A stretch of 64,000 nt of DNA. Origin: Luidia sarsii. Its lineage: Eukaryota; Echinodermata; Asteroidea; Paxillosida; Luidiidae. A program made the translations under genes and the position numbers. Shown here in pieces: positions 10,743 through 22,840 of this stretch. How positions within the stretch are numbered: position 1 is the stretch's first letter; each line of letters begins with the position of its first letter. The stretch spans positions 30,304,444-30,368,443 of the forward strand of contig OX465102.1 of NCBI GenBank assembly GCA_949987565.1, in the 5' to 3' direction. The notes under the pieces were generated by a model. That model did not search any database. It was not told the origin of the DNA and saw only the letters and a list, made by a program, of their open reading frames with translations.

Positions 10743-11271
10743 AGCAACTTTTACTTTCACAAAATAACAGTCTTATGCAACTTCTACTTAGGCTACATTA
10801 AACGTCTTACATAAAACTTTCTTAACTATACTTTTTTTTATTCCTTATGTAAGTGGGATTGTTTTACGTAAGTCGCAAACACTTATTAAGCCTTACGTAA
10901 AGTTTGTGTAACGGAAGACTAGCTCAGTAGCTGGCTATAATTATAAAGTCCAGTGCGGACAAACCTCCGTAGTTCGACTCGAAACCCTGCGCACAGCTAA
11001 GTTGTTATGTAATACCAAAGCCCGCCTTGGGGTTATTTCTAGTTACAGTAGAAACAAAGAATGCCATTCTATCACTGCTAGGTTGATTCACTGCGATTCA
11101 TGTGTATAAGAGTTTTATGAAGGAAAATAAAACTCTGATGTAGTAAATAGCAAAGTACCTTCTTTTGTTGCGTGTGATGATTAATTGGCTGAAAGTGCGA
11201 CTTCATGTCTAAAGAAGATATTGAAAGAATTCATCCGTAACAACATTGGGAAGAACTTATCGTGGATCTAA
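10743..11271. other. Intergenic with a weak tRNA-like stretch
   Basis: 10915-10990 has GACTAGCTCAGTAGCTGG and AGTTCGACTCGAAAC, which loosely resemble A and B boxes, but no cloverleaf closes. The rest is unremarkable. Confidence 0.4.
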
Positions 11272-11375
11272 AGTGATATACAAAAATGTTCCAAACTGCT
11301 TACTGACTAAAATAAACCAAAATGCAAATCTCAAAATTTAGCGGGGGCTGACGTTTCGATCCTAGCAGGACCTTT
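11272..11375 (-). repeat. Family B repeat copy
   Basis: On the minus strand it carries GGTCCTGCTAGGATCGAAAC, GTCAG, an AAATTTTGAGATTTGCATTT segment and CAGTAAGCAGTTTGGAAC, in the order seen at 8217-8336 and 24690-24765. Confidence 0.75.
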
Positions 11376-11534
11376 TTCTTCGGATCATAAGGAGAGTGGT
11401 CTTCTTGAATGCTTCCCACATGCCTAACATTCGATATTCACTAATTGTACATTTTGGAGACTATTTAAAGTTTTTTCATTTGTGAATTACATGACGATTA
11501 ATGGTTGAATAATATCGTTTTTGACTGTTTCTCA

Positions 11535-11690
11535 CCGCGATAGCTGAAATGGTTAAGATACCTGGTACGCAAAACCAACGGTCTCGGCTTCAAATCCAGG
11601 TCAAGTCAAAGATTTCTTTGCCATTTTTGTTTATATGTTTAAAAGTTCGCCGTATTTTTTCCGTTTTTGTTTGATTTTTATATTATCCAT
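11535..11690 (+). repeat. tRNA-derived SINE copy
   Basis: GATAGCTGAAATGGTTAAGA (A-box-like), GGTCTCGGCTTCAAATCC (B-box-like), then TTTCTTTGCCATTTTTGT and a T-rich tail ending in TTTGTTTGATTTTT. The same body is at 31120, 46020-46180 and 51485. The tRNA head is too degenerate to be a working tRNA gene. Confidence 0.75.
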
Positions 11691-12459
11691 TAATCTTTCG
11701 AGTGTTTTTTTTTTCAGGAAGCTGCGTGCGATTATTTCCTGAAGTCAAACAGTGGAGGTGCAAGGGTGGGTGAGAGGCAGAGCAATATTGATGTCAATGC
11801 CCCCAAGACGGGTCTTCTTCCCTTCCACACCACCCCCCCCCTCTCCCTCCCTCACAGACCCAGACGTGAAATCAAGCGATCTCCAAGGGACGTGCAGGGA
11901 GTGCATGTATAGCTAATTCAATTTGGTTTAGAGTATACCCCTGAGCTGGAGAACGCTAGACGCGTTCCCGCGAGGAATCTTCGGAGCCGTTCGAGAAGGT
12001 GAGAGGCTCAGGGGGACGGGAGGCGTGAGACGGTCGGCAGGGTATAGACCGACCCGTGCCCGCCTCGATCCAGACCCCTCCGCGACGACGCTGTACTTGT
12101 GCGGAGACACGCTGCTGGTCTAGGAGTGATGAGAGGGAGGGGAGAGGGAAGAGGGGGATAAAATAACGGAGGCAGACAGACAGACAGAAAGAAAGAAAGA
12201 CAGACAGAGACAGACAGAGAGATTGATCGAAATGATCCCCCGCAGAAAGAGACAGGAAGAGTATCGGAGATACCGGTAGCTAAAGAGAGAGAGGGGGAAA
12301 GAGACTTACAGAAAGACAGAGAATAGAGTTACCGAGACAAGCAGACAGGGTAGATGGAGAGAGTGATAGTAATACAGAGAGTAAGAGAGGGTGGGACTGA
12401 CAGACAGACCAAATATAGACAAACATACAGATACAGGGATACAGGGATACACTGAGAGA
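11691..12459. other. Intergenic, edge of purine satellite
   Basis: 11760-12160 is mixed with a C-run at 11829-11841. From 12174 the sequence becomes CAGA/GACA-rich (GACAGACAGACAGAAAGAAA) and grades into the 38/40-bp satellite. Confidence 0.5.
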
Positions 12460-15400
12460 GGGTGAGGTAGGGAGGGAGCGAGAGAGGGAGATAGAGAGAG
12501 GGTGAAGTATGGAGGGAGCGAGAGGAGGAGATAGAGAGAGGGTGAGGTATGGAGGGAGCGAGAGAGGGATATAGAGAGAGGGTGAGGTAGGGATGGAGCG
12601 AGAGAGGGAGATAGAGAGAGGGTGAGGTAGGAAGGGAGCGAGAGGGGGGATAGAGAGAGGGTGGGGTAGGGAGGGAGCGAGAGGAGGAGATAGAGAGAGG
12701 GTGAGGTATGGAGGGAGCGAGAGGAGGAGATAGAGAGAGGGTGAGGTATGGAGGGAGCGAGAGAGGGATATAGAGAGAGGGTGAGGTAGGGATGGAGCGA
12801 GAGAGGGAGATAGAGAGAGGGTGAGGTAGAAAGGGAGCGAGAGGGGGATAGAGAGAGGGTGGGGTAGGGAGGGAGCGAGAGAGGGAGATAGAGAGAGGGT
12901 GGGGTAGGGAGGGAGCGAGAGAGGGAGATAGAGAGAGGGTGAGGTAGGGATGGAGCGAGAGAGGGAGATAGAGAGAGGGTGAGGTAGAGAGGGAGCGAGA
13001 GAGGGAGATAGAGAGAGGGTGAGGTAAGGAGGGAGCGAGAGAGGGAGATAGAGAGAGGTTGAGGTAGAGAGGGAGCGAGAGAGGGAGATAGAGAGAGGGT
13101 GAGGTAGGGAGGGAGCGAGAGAGGGAGATAGAGAGAGGGTGAGGTAGAGAGGGAGCGAGAGAGGGAGATAGAGAGGGTGAGGTAAGGAGGGAGCGAGAGA
13201 GGGAGATAGAGAGAGGGTGAGGTAGAGAGGGAGCGAGAGAGGGAGATAGAGAGAGGGTGAGGTAGGGATGGAGCGAGAGAGGGAGATAGAGAGAGGGTGA
13301 GGTAGGGAGGGAGCGAGAGAGGGAGATAGAGAGGGTGAGGTAGGGAGGGAGCGAGAGAGGGAGATAGAGAGGGTGAGGTAAGGAGGGAGCGAGAGAGGGA
13401 GATAGAGAGAGGGTGAGGTAGAGAGGGAGCGAGAGAGGGAGATAGAGAGGTTGAGGTGAGGAGGGAGCGAGAGAGGGAGATAGAGAGGGTGATGTAGAGA
13501 GGGAGCGAGAGGGGGAGATAGAGAGGGTGGTGTAGAGAGGGAGCGAGAGAGGGAGATAGAGAGGTTGAGGTGAGGAGGGAGCGAGAGAGGGAGATAGAGA
13601 GGGTGATGTAGAGAGGGAGCGAGAGGGGGAGATAGAGAGGGTGGTGTAGAGAGGGAGCGAGAGAGGGAGATAGAGAGGGTGAGGTAGAGAGGGAGCGAGA
13701 GAGGGAGATAGAAAGGGTGAGGTAAGGAGGGAGCGAGACAGGGAGATGGAGAGGGTGATGTAGAGAGGGAGCGAGAGAGGGAGATAGAGAGGGTGATGTA
13801 GAGAGGGAGCGAGAGAGGGAGATAGAGAGGGTGATGTAGAGAGGGAGCGAGAGAGGAAGATGGAGAGGGTGATGTAGAGAGGGAGCGAGAGAGGGAGATA
13901 GAGAGGGTGATGTAGAGAGGGAGCGAGAGAGGAAGATGGAGAGGGTGATGTAGAGAGGGAGCGAGAGAGGGAGATAGAGAGGGTGATGTAGAGAGGGAGC
14001 GAGAGAGGGAGATAGAGAGAGGGTGAGGTAGGGAGGGAGCGAGAGAGGGAGATAGAGAGAGGGTGAGGTAGGGAGGGAGCGAGAGAGAGAGATAGGGAGA
14101 GGGTGAGGTAGGGAGGGAGCGAGAGGAGGAGATAGAGAGAGGGTGAGGTATGGAGGGAGCGAGAGGAGGAGATAGAGAGAGGGTGAGGTATGGAGGGAGC
14201 GAGAGAGGGATATAGAGAGAGGGTGAGGTAGGGATGGAGCGAGAGAGGGAGATAGAGAGAGGGTGAGGTAGAAAGGGAGCGAGAGGGGGATAGAGAGAGG
14301 GTGGGGTAGGGAGGGAGCGAGAGAGGGAGATAGAGAGAGGGTGGGGTAGGGAGGGAGCGAGAGAGGGAGATAGAGAGAGGGTGAGGTAGGGATGGAGCGA
14401 GAGAGGGAGATAGAGAGAGGGTGAGGTAGAGAGGGAGCGAGAGAGGGAGATAGAGAGAGGGTGAGGTAAGGAGGGAGCGAGAGAGGGAGATAGAGAGAGG
14501 TTGAGGTAGAGAGGGAGCGAGAGAGGGAGATAGAGAGAGGGTGAGGTAGGGAGGGAGCGAGAGAGGGAGATAGAGAGAGGGTGAGGTAGAGAGGGAGCGA
14601 GAGAGGGAGATAGAGAGGGTGAGGTAAGGAGGGAGCGAGAGAGGGAGATAGAGAGAGGGTGAGGTAGAGAGGGAGCGAGAGAGGGAGATAGAGAGAGGGT
14701 GAGGTAGGGATGGAGCGAGAGAGGGAGATAGAGAGAGGGTGAGGTAGGGAGGGAGCGAGAGAGGGAGATAGAGAGGGTGAGGTAGGGAGGGAGCGAGAGA
14801 GGGAGATAGAGAGGGTGAGGTAAGGAGGGAGCGAGAGAGGGAGATAGAGAGAGGGTGAGGTAGAGAGGGAGCGAGAGAGGGAGATAGAGAGGTTGAGGTG
14901 AGGAGGGAGCGAGAGAGGGAGATAGAGAGGGTGATGTAGAGAGGGAGCGAGAGGGGGAGATAGAGAGGGTGGTGTAGAGAGGGAGCGAGAGAGGGAGATA
15001 GAGAGGTTGAGGTGAGGAGGGAGCGAGAGAGGGAGATAGAGAGGGTGATGTAGAGAGGGAGCGAGAGGGGGAGATAGAGAGGGTGGTGTAGAGAGGGAGC
15101 GAGAGAGGGAGATAGAGAGGGTGAGGTAGAGAGGGAGCGAGAGAGGGAGATAGAAAGGGTGAGGTAAGGAGGGAGCGAGACAGGGAGATGGAGAGGGTGA
15201 TGTAGAGAGGGAGCGAGAGAGGGAGATAGAGAGGGTGATGTAGAGAGGGAGCGAGAGAGGGAGATAGAGAGGGTGATGTAGAGAGGGAGCGAGAGAGGAA
15301 GATGGAGAGGGTGATGTAGAGAGGGAGCGAGAGAGGGAGATAGAGAGGGTGATGTAGAGAGGGAGCGAGAGAGGAAGATGGAGAGGGTGATGTAGAGAGG

Positions 15401-16435
15401 GAGCGAGAGAGGGAGATAGAGAGGGTGATGTAGAGAGGGAGCGAGAGAGGGAGATGGAGAGGGTGATGTAGAGAGGGAGCGAGAGAGGGAGATAGAGAGG
15501 GTGATGTAGAGAGGGAGCGAGAGAGGAAGATGGAGAGGGTGATGTAGAGAGGGAGCGAGAGGGGGAGATAGAGAGGGTGATGTAGAGAGGGAGCGAGAGA
15601 GGAAGATGGAGAGGGTGATGTAGGGAGTGAGCAATAGAGGGAAATAGAGAGAGGGTGAGGTAGAGAGGGAGCGAGAGAGGGAGATAGAGAGGGTGAGGTA
15701 AGGAGGGAGCGAGAGAGGGAGATAGAGAGGGTGATGTAGAGAGGGAGCGAGAGAGGGAGATAGAGAGGGTGAGGTAGAGAGGGAGCGAGAGAGGGAGATA
15801 GAAAGGGTGAGGTAAGGAGGGAGCGAGACAGGGAGATGGAGAGGGTGATGTAGAGAGGGAGCGAGAGAGGGAGATAGAGAGGGTGATGTAGAGAGGGAGC
15901 GAGAGAGGGAGATAGAGAGGGTGATGTAGAGAGGGAGCGAGAGAGGAAGATGGAGAGGGTGATGTAGAGAGGGAGCGAGAGAGGGAGATAGAGAGGGTGA
16001 TGTAGAGAGGGAGCGAGAGAGGAAGATGGAGAGGGTGATGTAGAGAGGGAGCGAGAGAGGGAGATAGAGAGGGTGATGTAGAGAGGGAGCGAGAGAGGGA
16101 GATGGAGAGGGTGATGTAGAGAGGGAGCGAGAGAGGGAGATAGAGAGGGTGATGTAGAGAGGGAGCGAGAGAGGAAGATGGAGAGGGTGATGTAGAGAGG
16201 GAGCGAGAGGGGGAGATAGAGAGGGTGATGTAGAGAGGGAGCGAGAGAGGAAGATGGAGAGGGTGATGTAGGGAGTGAGCAATATAGGGAAATAGAGAGA
16301 GGGTGAGGTAGAGAGGGAGCGAGAGAGGGAGATAGAGAGGGTGAGGTAAGGAGGGAGCGAGAGAGGGAGATAGAGAGGGTGATGTAGAGAGGGAGCGAGA
16401 GAGGGAGATAGAGAGGGTGAGGTCAGGAGAGAGCG
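12460..16435. repeat. 4-kb homopurine satellite, 38/40-bp unit with higher-order duplications
   Basis: About 100 copies of a unit made of GGGAGATAGAGAGGGTGA, then GGTAGAGAGGGAGCGAGAGA; 38 bp in the basic form, 40 bp where an extra GA is present. The + strand is about 95% purine, broken mainly by T in GATAG/GGTG and C in GAGCGAG. A block starting near 12681 (GAGGAGGAGATAG) recurs at about 14123, an offset of about 1442 bp, and both copies carry the same rare variants (GATATAG, GGTAGAAAG, GAGACAGGGAGATGG). A second duplication of about 646 bp places AGTGAGCAATAGAGGGAAAT at 15625 and, with one change, 16271. Minus-strand frames of 1475 and 1450 codons (Ser/Leu/Pro repeats) are open only because the unit lacks stops. 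Confidence 0.97.
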
Positions 16436-17819
16436 AGAACGAGTAGAGAGATATAGAGTGGAGAGAAAGCGATAGAGGAGAGGAAAAAGAGAGAGGGAGA
16501 GGAGGAGAGGGCGGAGAAAGGACAGAAAGAAATAGAGTGAAATCTTCGCCCCAAGCCCCAAGAGGAAGGAATCTGAGAGGTGATGACCTCGGGAGAAAAC
16601 ATGGTATGATAGACAGCCGGGAGCGATGAGGGCGGTATTCCCGTGGGGGTCTGAACCATTGATCTCCGTGAAGACACTCACGCAGTGATATCGCTATCCA
16701 TACATATGCTCTGACTTGCATCCGTACTTTCAAGTTAGTCTATCACGTAGCCAAGAGGACCAGACAATGCAGGAAAGTAACCTCTGTGACATTTCTGCGG
16801 GGCTCGAAAAAAACAAAAACAAAAATCTGCTTGCATTTGCGAGATCGATACTTCCCCCCCCCCAAAAAAAGGAGGGGTATTCCCAGCGAAGATGCGAGTT
16901 GAAAAGTGGCAGTATAGGGATACCTGCGGCGTGCGTGCCTAGGTGTAGCTGGCCTGGACTCCTTGTGTATTCGCTTCCAATTCACTGTCACGGGACGCTG
17001 GGATTGAGCCCATCTCCTCACCCGCCCCCACCGCGACCACAGCGGCCCTTTAAATACGAAAACAATGTTGACTCTGGCGCGGGGCTTAAGTGTGCGTCGG
17101 ACTGAGTGGAGCGACAGCTCTGTTGGTTGAACGTGCTGCGAGGTTGATGTTGTAGCGACGCCGAAATCGCATCCCCGTCTCGTCTTTCCTCTCCTGCGCA
17201 AACTTTTTTTGGCAGGAGGAAAGGGGGGCCTCTGTTTGAAACGACCATCAGTGAGTGAGCTCTTCGGAGACTCACTCTTTGTAATCTTTAGAAAGATATC
17301 TCGGGAGTTACAGGGGAAGTGGCTGGGTGCCACATCTCCATTGGCCATCGTTGCCAAAAAAAAAACCAGTTGTCAGAACAGGGAGGGTTAATCGTAGATG
17401 TAGAAGATATTTGGTATAGGCCGGAGCCCTTATTATCGGCTTCTATTTCGTCGTGGCTCGATTCCAATCTTACCCCGTGCCTGAGCTCACTCCGTGAGAA
17501 GGATTTCGCGCGTATTCCCTGGGGTTTTTTTTGTCTTAAAAAATAAAACATGCACGCAGTTCCACGGTAGTAGGCCCCTATAGTCTGCCGCTATTATGAC
17601 TAAATTGCTCGCATAGATGAACGACCCACGGGAATAGTTTTGGCCGAGTTACAAAAAGGGAAGAGATGCCGTTGAAAGATGTGGGTGATTTATCAAATTG
17701 TGGCTTCTCAGAATTTGGTCTTAGTTTACTGCACTGTTATTGCGAGCCTCTGCGGGCCACCACAAGAATCTATACAGTTTGAAAAACAAGCAAAACAAAG
17801 CGTACGAGATAAAGGAGGG
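16436..17819. other. Intergenic, nothing recognised
   Basis: Mixed sequence with C-run 16853-16863 and several A-runs. A 204-codon minus-strand frame (16743-17357) shows no known motif, biased composition and no splice context. Not called. Confidence 0.45.
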
Positions 17820-18290
17820 TATGAAGAGGAGGGGAAGGGAGAAAGGGGAAGGAAGGAGAAGAGGGGGAAGAGGTCAGGGGGAGAGGGAGGAGGGAGGAGG
17901 GAGGAAGAGGGAGGAGGGGGAGGGAAGGAGAGGAGGGGAAGGGGTCAGGGGGAGAGGGAGGAGGGAGGATGGGAGGGAAGGAGAGGAGGGGAAGAGGTCA
18001 GGGGGAGAGGGAGGAGGGAGGATGGAGGATGGAGGAAGAGGGAGGAGGGGGAGGGAAGGAGAGGAGGGGAAGAGGTCAGGGGGAGAGGGAGGAGGGAGGA
18101 GGGAGGATGGAGGAAGTGGAAGGAGGGGGAGGGATGGAGAGGAGGGGGAAGGGGTCGGGGGGAGGGGAAGAGGGAGAAGGGAGGATGGAGGAAGAGGGAG
18201 GAGGGGAGGGGAACGAGTGGGAGGTGAGGGAGAAGAGGAACGGAGGGAAGGAACCTCGCCTCATTCAGAGACAGATGGGTTGCTAGGGGG
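17820..18290. repeat. GGA-rich purine tract with ~110-bp internal repeat
   Basis: GGAGGAGGGAGGAAGAGGG and GGGGAAGAGGTCAGGGGGAG blocks alternate three or four times. It ends with CTCATTCAGAGACAGATGGG, which recurs, one base different, at the end of the next tract (about 19017-19036), so the two purine tracts share a common flank. Confidence 0.85.
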
Positions 18291-18420
18291 ATTTGAATGG
18301 GGATAGTATAGCAAGGGGAAGAGATGAGTTTATTATACAATTTTGATTAATAGCAATATTATCTAATTTGGTAACTAAATTGACGAAAACGAAGACCCCG
18401 TTCTTTGCCCACAATCTTTG
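18291..18420. other. Spacer between purine tracts
   Basis: Contains ATTAATAGCAATATTATCTA and TTTGGTAACTAAATTGACG, which match the complement of 24570-24605 next to a family B copy. Confidence 0.5.
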
Positions 18421-19045
18421 CAGGGATGGAGGGAGGCAGGGAGGGAGGAGAGGATGGGAGGGAGGCAGGGAGGGATTGAGGAGAGGGAGAAGCAGGCAGG
18501 GAGGGAGGCAGGCAGGGAGGGAGGCGGGGAGGGAGGAGAAGGGGGGAGTAAGTAGAGGGAGGGAGGAGAGGCAGGGAAGCGGGGAGGCAGGATTTAGGCA
18601 GGGAGGGCGGCAGGGGGAGGGAGGCAGGCAGGGAGGGAGGCGGGGAGTGAGGAGAGGGGGAGTGAGGAGATGGAGGGAGGAGAGGTAGGAAAGCAGGGAG
18701 GCAGGAAGTCAGGGAGGGAGGGAGGGAGGGAGGGAGGGAGGAAGGGGAGGGAGGCGGGGAGGGAGGAGAGGGAGGGAGTGAGGAGAGGGAGAGAGGAGAT
18801 TCAGGGAGACAGGGGCAGGCAGGCAGGGAGGCAGGCAGGCAGGCAGGCAGGGAAAGAGGGAGGGAGGACTAGGGAGGGAGAGGGAGGGAGGGGAGGGGAG
18901 GGGAAGGGAGGGAGGGAGGGAGGGGAGGGAGGGGAGGGAGGGAGGGAGGGGAGGGAGAGAGGGAGGGGGAGGGAGGGAGGGAGGGACGAGAGGGGGAGGA
19001 AACCTACGATCTGGCCTCATTCAAAGACAGATGGGTTGCTGTCCA
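18421..19045. repeat. GGGAGGCAGG purine tract
   Basis: GGCAGGGAGGGAGG words and long (GGGA)n runs, notably 18713-18742 and 18890-18985. No fixed long unit. Right edge has the CTCATTCAAAGACAGATGGG flank shared with 18250-18290. Confidence 0.85.
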
Positions 19046-19477
19046 TCCCCATCTCCTGCTTCCGTGTTTGCTCAAGCGGGTCCATCAATCACTCACTAAG
19101 TCGAGGCCCGGGTCAGAGCTGTCGGCACTCGTCGCTTTTCCCTGCTCCCAGCCCCGTGATGAATGAGCTTCCCATCCACCTTCCCGCCATTCCGCGCCGC
19201 CGAGTGCGTTGCACCGAAGCTCAGGCCTTCCAGCTGTGAACGACTTGACCGACCAGACGGCAGCGCGGTAAAGCCTGGTTGGGGGCTCGGATCTCTCCCC
19301 TCTCTTCAGTGGCTGGAGCTCTTCTTCTTCTTCTTTTTTAGCTGAGAGGAACCCGGAGGGGGTAGATGTGAAAGGTCTATACATCTTCACAGCACGGTGC
19401 AACCGTCCCGTGTGTTCGTCCGTCCATTGCTCGGTCCAATGTGCGCTACATGAGCGAGTGTCGCCAGAGGAGCTGAA
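19046..19477. other. Intergenic between purine tract and 17-bp satellite
   Basis: GC-moderate sequence with a TTCTTCTTCTTCTT run at 19323. No gene recognised. Confidence 0.4.
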
Positions 19478-20503
19478 GGTGCCCGGGAGTTGAAGGTGCC
19501 CGGGAGTTGAAGGTGCCCGGGAGCTGAAGGTGCCCGGGAGCTGAAGGTGCCCGGGAGCTGAAGGTGCCCGGGAGTTGAAGGTGCCCGGGAGTTGAAGGTG
19601 CCAGGGAGTTGAAGGTGCCCGGGAGTTGTAGGTGCCCGGGAGTTGAAGGTGCCCGGGAGTTGTAGGTGCCCGGGAGTTGAAGGTGCCCGGGAGTTGAAGG
19701 TGCCCGGGAGTTGTATGTGCCCGGGAGTTGTAGGTGCCCGGGAGTTGAAGGTGCCCGGGAGTTGAAGGTGCCCGGGAGTTGAAGGTGCCCGGGAGTTGTA
19801 TGTGCCCGGGAGTTGAAGGTGCCCGGGAGTTGAAGGTGCCCGGGAGTTGAAGGTGCCCGGGAGTTGTAGGTGCCCGGGAGTTGAAGGTGCCCGGGAGTTG
19901 AAGGTGCCCGGGAGTTGTATGTGCCCGGGAGTTGAAGGTGCCCGGGAGTTGAAGGTGCCCGGGAGTTGTAGGTGCCCGGGAGCTGAAGGTGCCCGGGAGT
20001 TGTAGGTGCCCGGGAGTTGTAGGTGCCCGGGAGCTGAAGGTGCCCGGGAGTTGAAGGTGCCCGGGAGTTGAAGGTGCCAGGGAGTTGAAGGTGCCCGGGA
20101 GTTGTAGGTGCCCGGGAGTTGAAGGTGCCCGGGAGTTGTAGGTGCCCGGGAGTTGTAGGTGCCCGGGAGTTGAAGGTGCCCGGGAGTTGTAGATGCCCGG
20201 GAGTTGTATGTGCCCGGGAGTTGAACGTGCCAGGGAGTTGAAGGTGCCCGGGAGTTGTAGGTGCCCGGGAGCTGAAGGTGCCCGGGAGTTGAAGGTGCCC
20301 GGGAGTTGAAGGTGCCCGGGAGTTGAAGGTGCCCGGGAGTTGAAGGTGCCCGGGAGCTGAAGGTGCCCGGGAGTTGAAGGTGCCCGGGAGCTGAAGGTGC
20401 CCGGGAGTTGAAGGTGCCCGGGAGTTGAAGGTGCCCGGGAGCTGAAGGTGCCCGGGAGCTGAAGGTGCCCGGGAGTTGAAGGTGCCCGGGAGTTGAAGGT
20501 GCC
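19478..20503. repeat. 17-bp satellite, unit GTGCCCGGGAGTTGAAG
   Basis: About 60 head-to-tail copies of GTGCCCGGGAGTTGAAG, with GAGCTGAAG, GAGTTGTAG and GAGTTGTATG variants clustered in runs. Each unit has CCCGGG and a CpG. Since 17 is not a multiple of 3, the three frames rotate; minus-strand frames of 475 and 402 codons are open but are repeat by-products. Confidence 0.97.
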
Positions 20504-20851
20504 CCTCGGCACACGAGGTGGCAGGAAAGCCGAGCTCTAAGCCCGACCAGGCAGGGAATCAACTCAGCCTCTTCCTTCACATTGCAGAGAGTCACTTCAA
20601 AACCAGACCAGCATTCGAGCCAAACAATGTCTAGAACGTGTACGCGTCAGAGTCCCATATTCAGAGTCCGAGTCCAATTCAGAGTCATAAGTCATCATCA
20701 GATTTTAATACCGCATTTCAAACATGGTTTTATGCTTATACTCGACGTACACCAACAATGCATGCTGAGTGATTTGCCCGACTGCGTGCTGGAAACAACT
20801 ACAGGCAGCTAGGGCGGGATACCCACCTTTGACTCATGCTTTCTATGGCTC
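20504..20851. other. Intergenic with GAGTCC words
   Basis: 20640-20695 has CAGAGTCCGAGTCCAATTCA, the complement of the GACTCGGACTC words amplified at 52590-53580. Otherwise unremarkable. Confidence 0.45.
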
Positions 20852-21089
20852 ACGTTTTCGAAATGAAGGCTTAGGCTCGGGCTCAGGCTTCGTCTCCGTC
20901 TGACAAAACCGGAAATCCAGGTTGTGGTTTGTTTCCGAATTAGAAGCTTTGTTGGCTTGATAAGTAACAGAGTATTCACCAAGAACCTGGGACCGAACGC
21001 TTGTTTTTTAGATGCATGAGATATTATAACGATTAGGATCAAATATAACCGAAGCCTAAGCCCGAGCCTAAGCCTTCATTTCGAAAACG
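20852..21089. mobile_element. Hairpin MITE (CGAAATGAAGGCTTAGGCTC arms)
   Basis: Left arm CGTTTTCGAAATGAAGGCTT then AGGCTCGGGCTCAGGCTTCG (20854-20893) is repeated inverted at about 21050-21090 with few mismatches. Spacer about 155 bp without coding potential. Confidence 0.85.
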
Positions 21090-21108
21090 CAGCCGACCAC
21101 GCTTGCAC

Positions 21109-21315
21109 AACATTTTGTTGCGTACTTACGCAAAATGTTGCTGCTTTCCAAAATAGTGCACAAAAGTGCCACTGTGGCGCAAGACTTACGCAACATTTGT
21201 ACGTTGCGTAGATTACGCAACTTGTTGCTGTCTTTTCTAAATAGTGCACAAAAGTGCCATTGTGGCGCAAGACTTACGCAACATTTGTATGTTGCGTAAC
21301 TGACGCAAATCGGCA
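21109..21315. repeat. 83/88-bp tandem duplication rich in TTGCGTAA
   Basis: Blocks beginning AACATTTTGTTGCG (21109), AACATTTGTACGTTGCG (21192) and AACATTTGTATGTTGCG (21280) are tandem copies. Each contains ATAGTGCACAAAAGTGCCA, TGTGGCGCAAGACTTACG. Short TTGCGTAA/TTACGCAA palindromes fill each unit. Confidence 0.85.
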
Positions 21316-22840
21316 GCTGATATCTTAACCATTGCACCATGGTCGAGCTTGTCGAGGTCTTGTGGCGAATGTGAATCTGTATTGCGGCGAGTACCACTCG
21401 TTTACCATAGATGTAGGCTAAATGATTTGGTATCGAGGAGACTGTAAGTCAATAATATTGTTGCCCTACGCAACGTAACAATCCCACTGTATGCATCGAG
21501 GCAGGAAGACAAGCAAAATGTGACGATCTTTGCTGATTTCGACGATAGTTTTGGGGGTGGACTCGACTTTAAGCATTCCTATGAGGAGACACAACCTGAC
21601 TTAACGTGTTTTTGTCCATATCATTCTGCCTTTGAGTAAGGTCCTGCTGTAGGATCGAAATGTAAGCCTGCCTTCCGCCTCCTCAATAAAACAAATGCGT
21701 TTTACACATGAGCCGCTTATAATCAAGTGAGCAGTCTGTATTGTCTACTCTATTTTTAGTTTTTTTAGCTGAATCACATTACTATCTAACGGCAGCATAT
21801 TTCGCTATATCGCCCAATCATTGCCTATTCCTCAAATCCGTCTTTGTTTTCTCTGCTAAGTGTATAATCAATCTAATTAGTCCCTGTGTATAGTTTTCTA
21901 TGTGTTTTGTGTTAATACTAAGGATTTGTGTTCTATTGATTGATTGCTTCACTTGCATTGAGCCGTCTCCCTGCCGTTTACGGTCTAAATTAGCATGAGC
22001 ATTCCTTTTCCGGCTCAGTGCAAGTGTTGCAATGGGGCCCAACACTTAAAAGCTGTGCTTCTTGATGGGTCCCTCTGCAGTATCACATTCATGTTTATTC
22101 ATATTAAGTTATCACTTAATGTGCCAGTCCTTTCCCTATTAATTTTACCTATTCATTCTTTCTGATGTACATTCTGTGATATGTGTTTTGTTGGTTGATG
22201 CTGTGGAAAAGAAAATAAACTAATCAGTGTTTGGGGTTTGTTTGCTCTTCGGCAAATGAAGTGAGAGCAACATCCCTTTCCGCCAATGGTCAGGTCAAAC
22301 GACAAAGACTGTTATGTAAACGATGTAACCTACAGCCGAGCGGACCGTAACCGCAAAACTATTTGCCCTATGCCCAAGCACAATGTACCATTGTATTAAA
22401 TTAAAGCCCTCCTAGGATATAAGGCATAGGGTGTGGCGGTTCGAGCCAGTGGACGTCGGACTGTCCTCAGGACACATCTCAACCTCGTTCTGTTCTGTGG
22501 GTTAAGTTACATTACATTATGTTTGTTTAGTTTTGTGCAGAACACGTTGTTCCTTGCCTTGGTTTGTTAAGTATAGTCCCTAAGTCGAGAGTTAACTGAC
22601 CCTCATAACAAGACGTAGATGAATAGCAGTGTTTCCAACAAAGTATTATGTCCACAGCTGCATTTGCTCATCCGTCATTTGTCACAAACGGAGTCGATTC
22701 ATCACTATAGGGTGATCGATATTTAGACATGGGTAGAACGACGAATGACCGCAGATACCGTCCTCCGCTATCTGGCTGACAGTCACATGCCAACGTGTTA
22801 GGGTTGCCAATGCAGTGCGCTTCGGGCCGAAACACATCTC
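21316..22840. other. Intergenic with family B and SINE scraps
   Basis: 21315-21345 (minus) resembles a tRNA A-box (GGTGCAATGGTTAAGATATC). 21628-21690 has TTTGAGTAAGGTCCTGCT and GGATCGAAATGTAAG, a diverged family B end. No coding region recognised. Confidence 0.45.

Noticed and set aside
12306..16733. Minus-strand open frames of 1475 and 1450 codons (Ser/Leu/Pro repeats)
   Set aside because: They lie fully on the 38/40-bp purine satellite, exist in two frames at once, and change reading pattern with each unit; no domain, no splice context.
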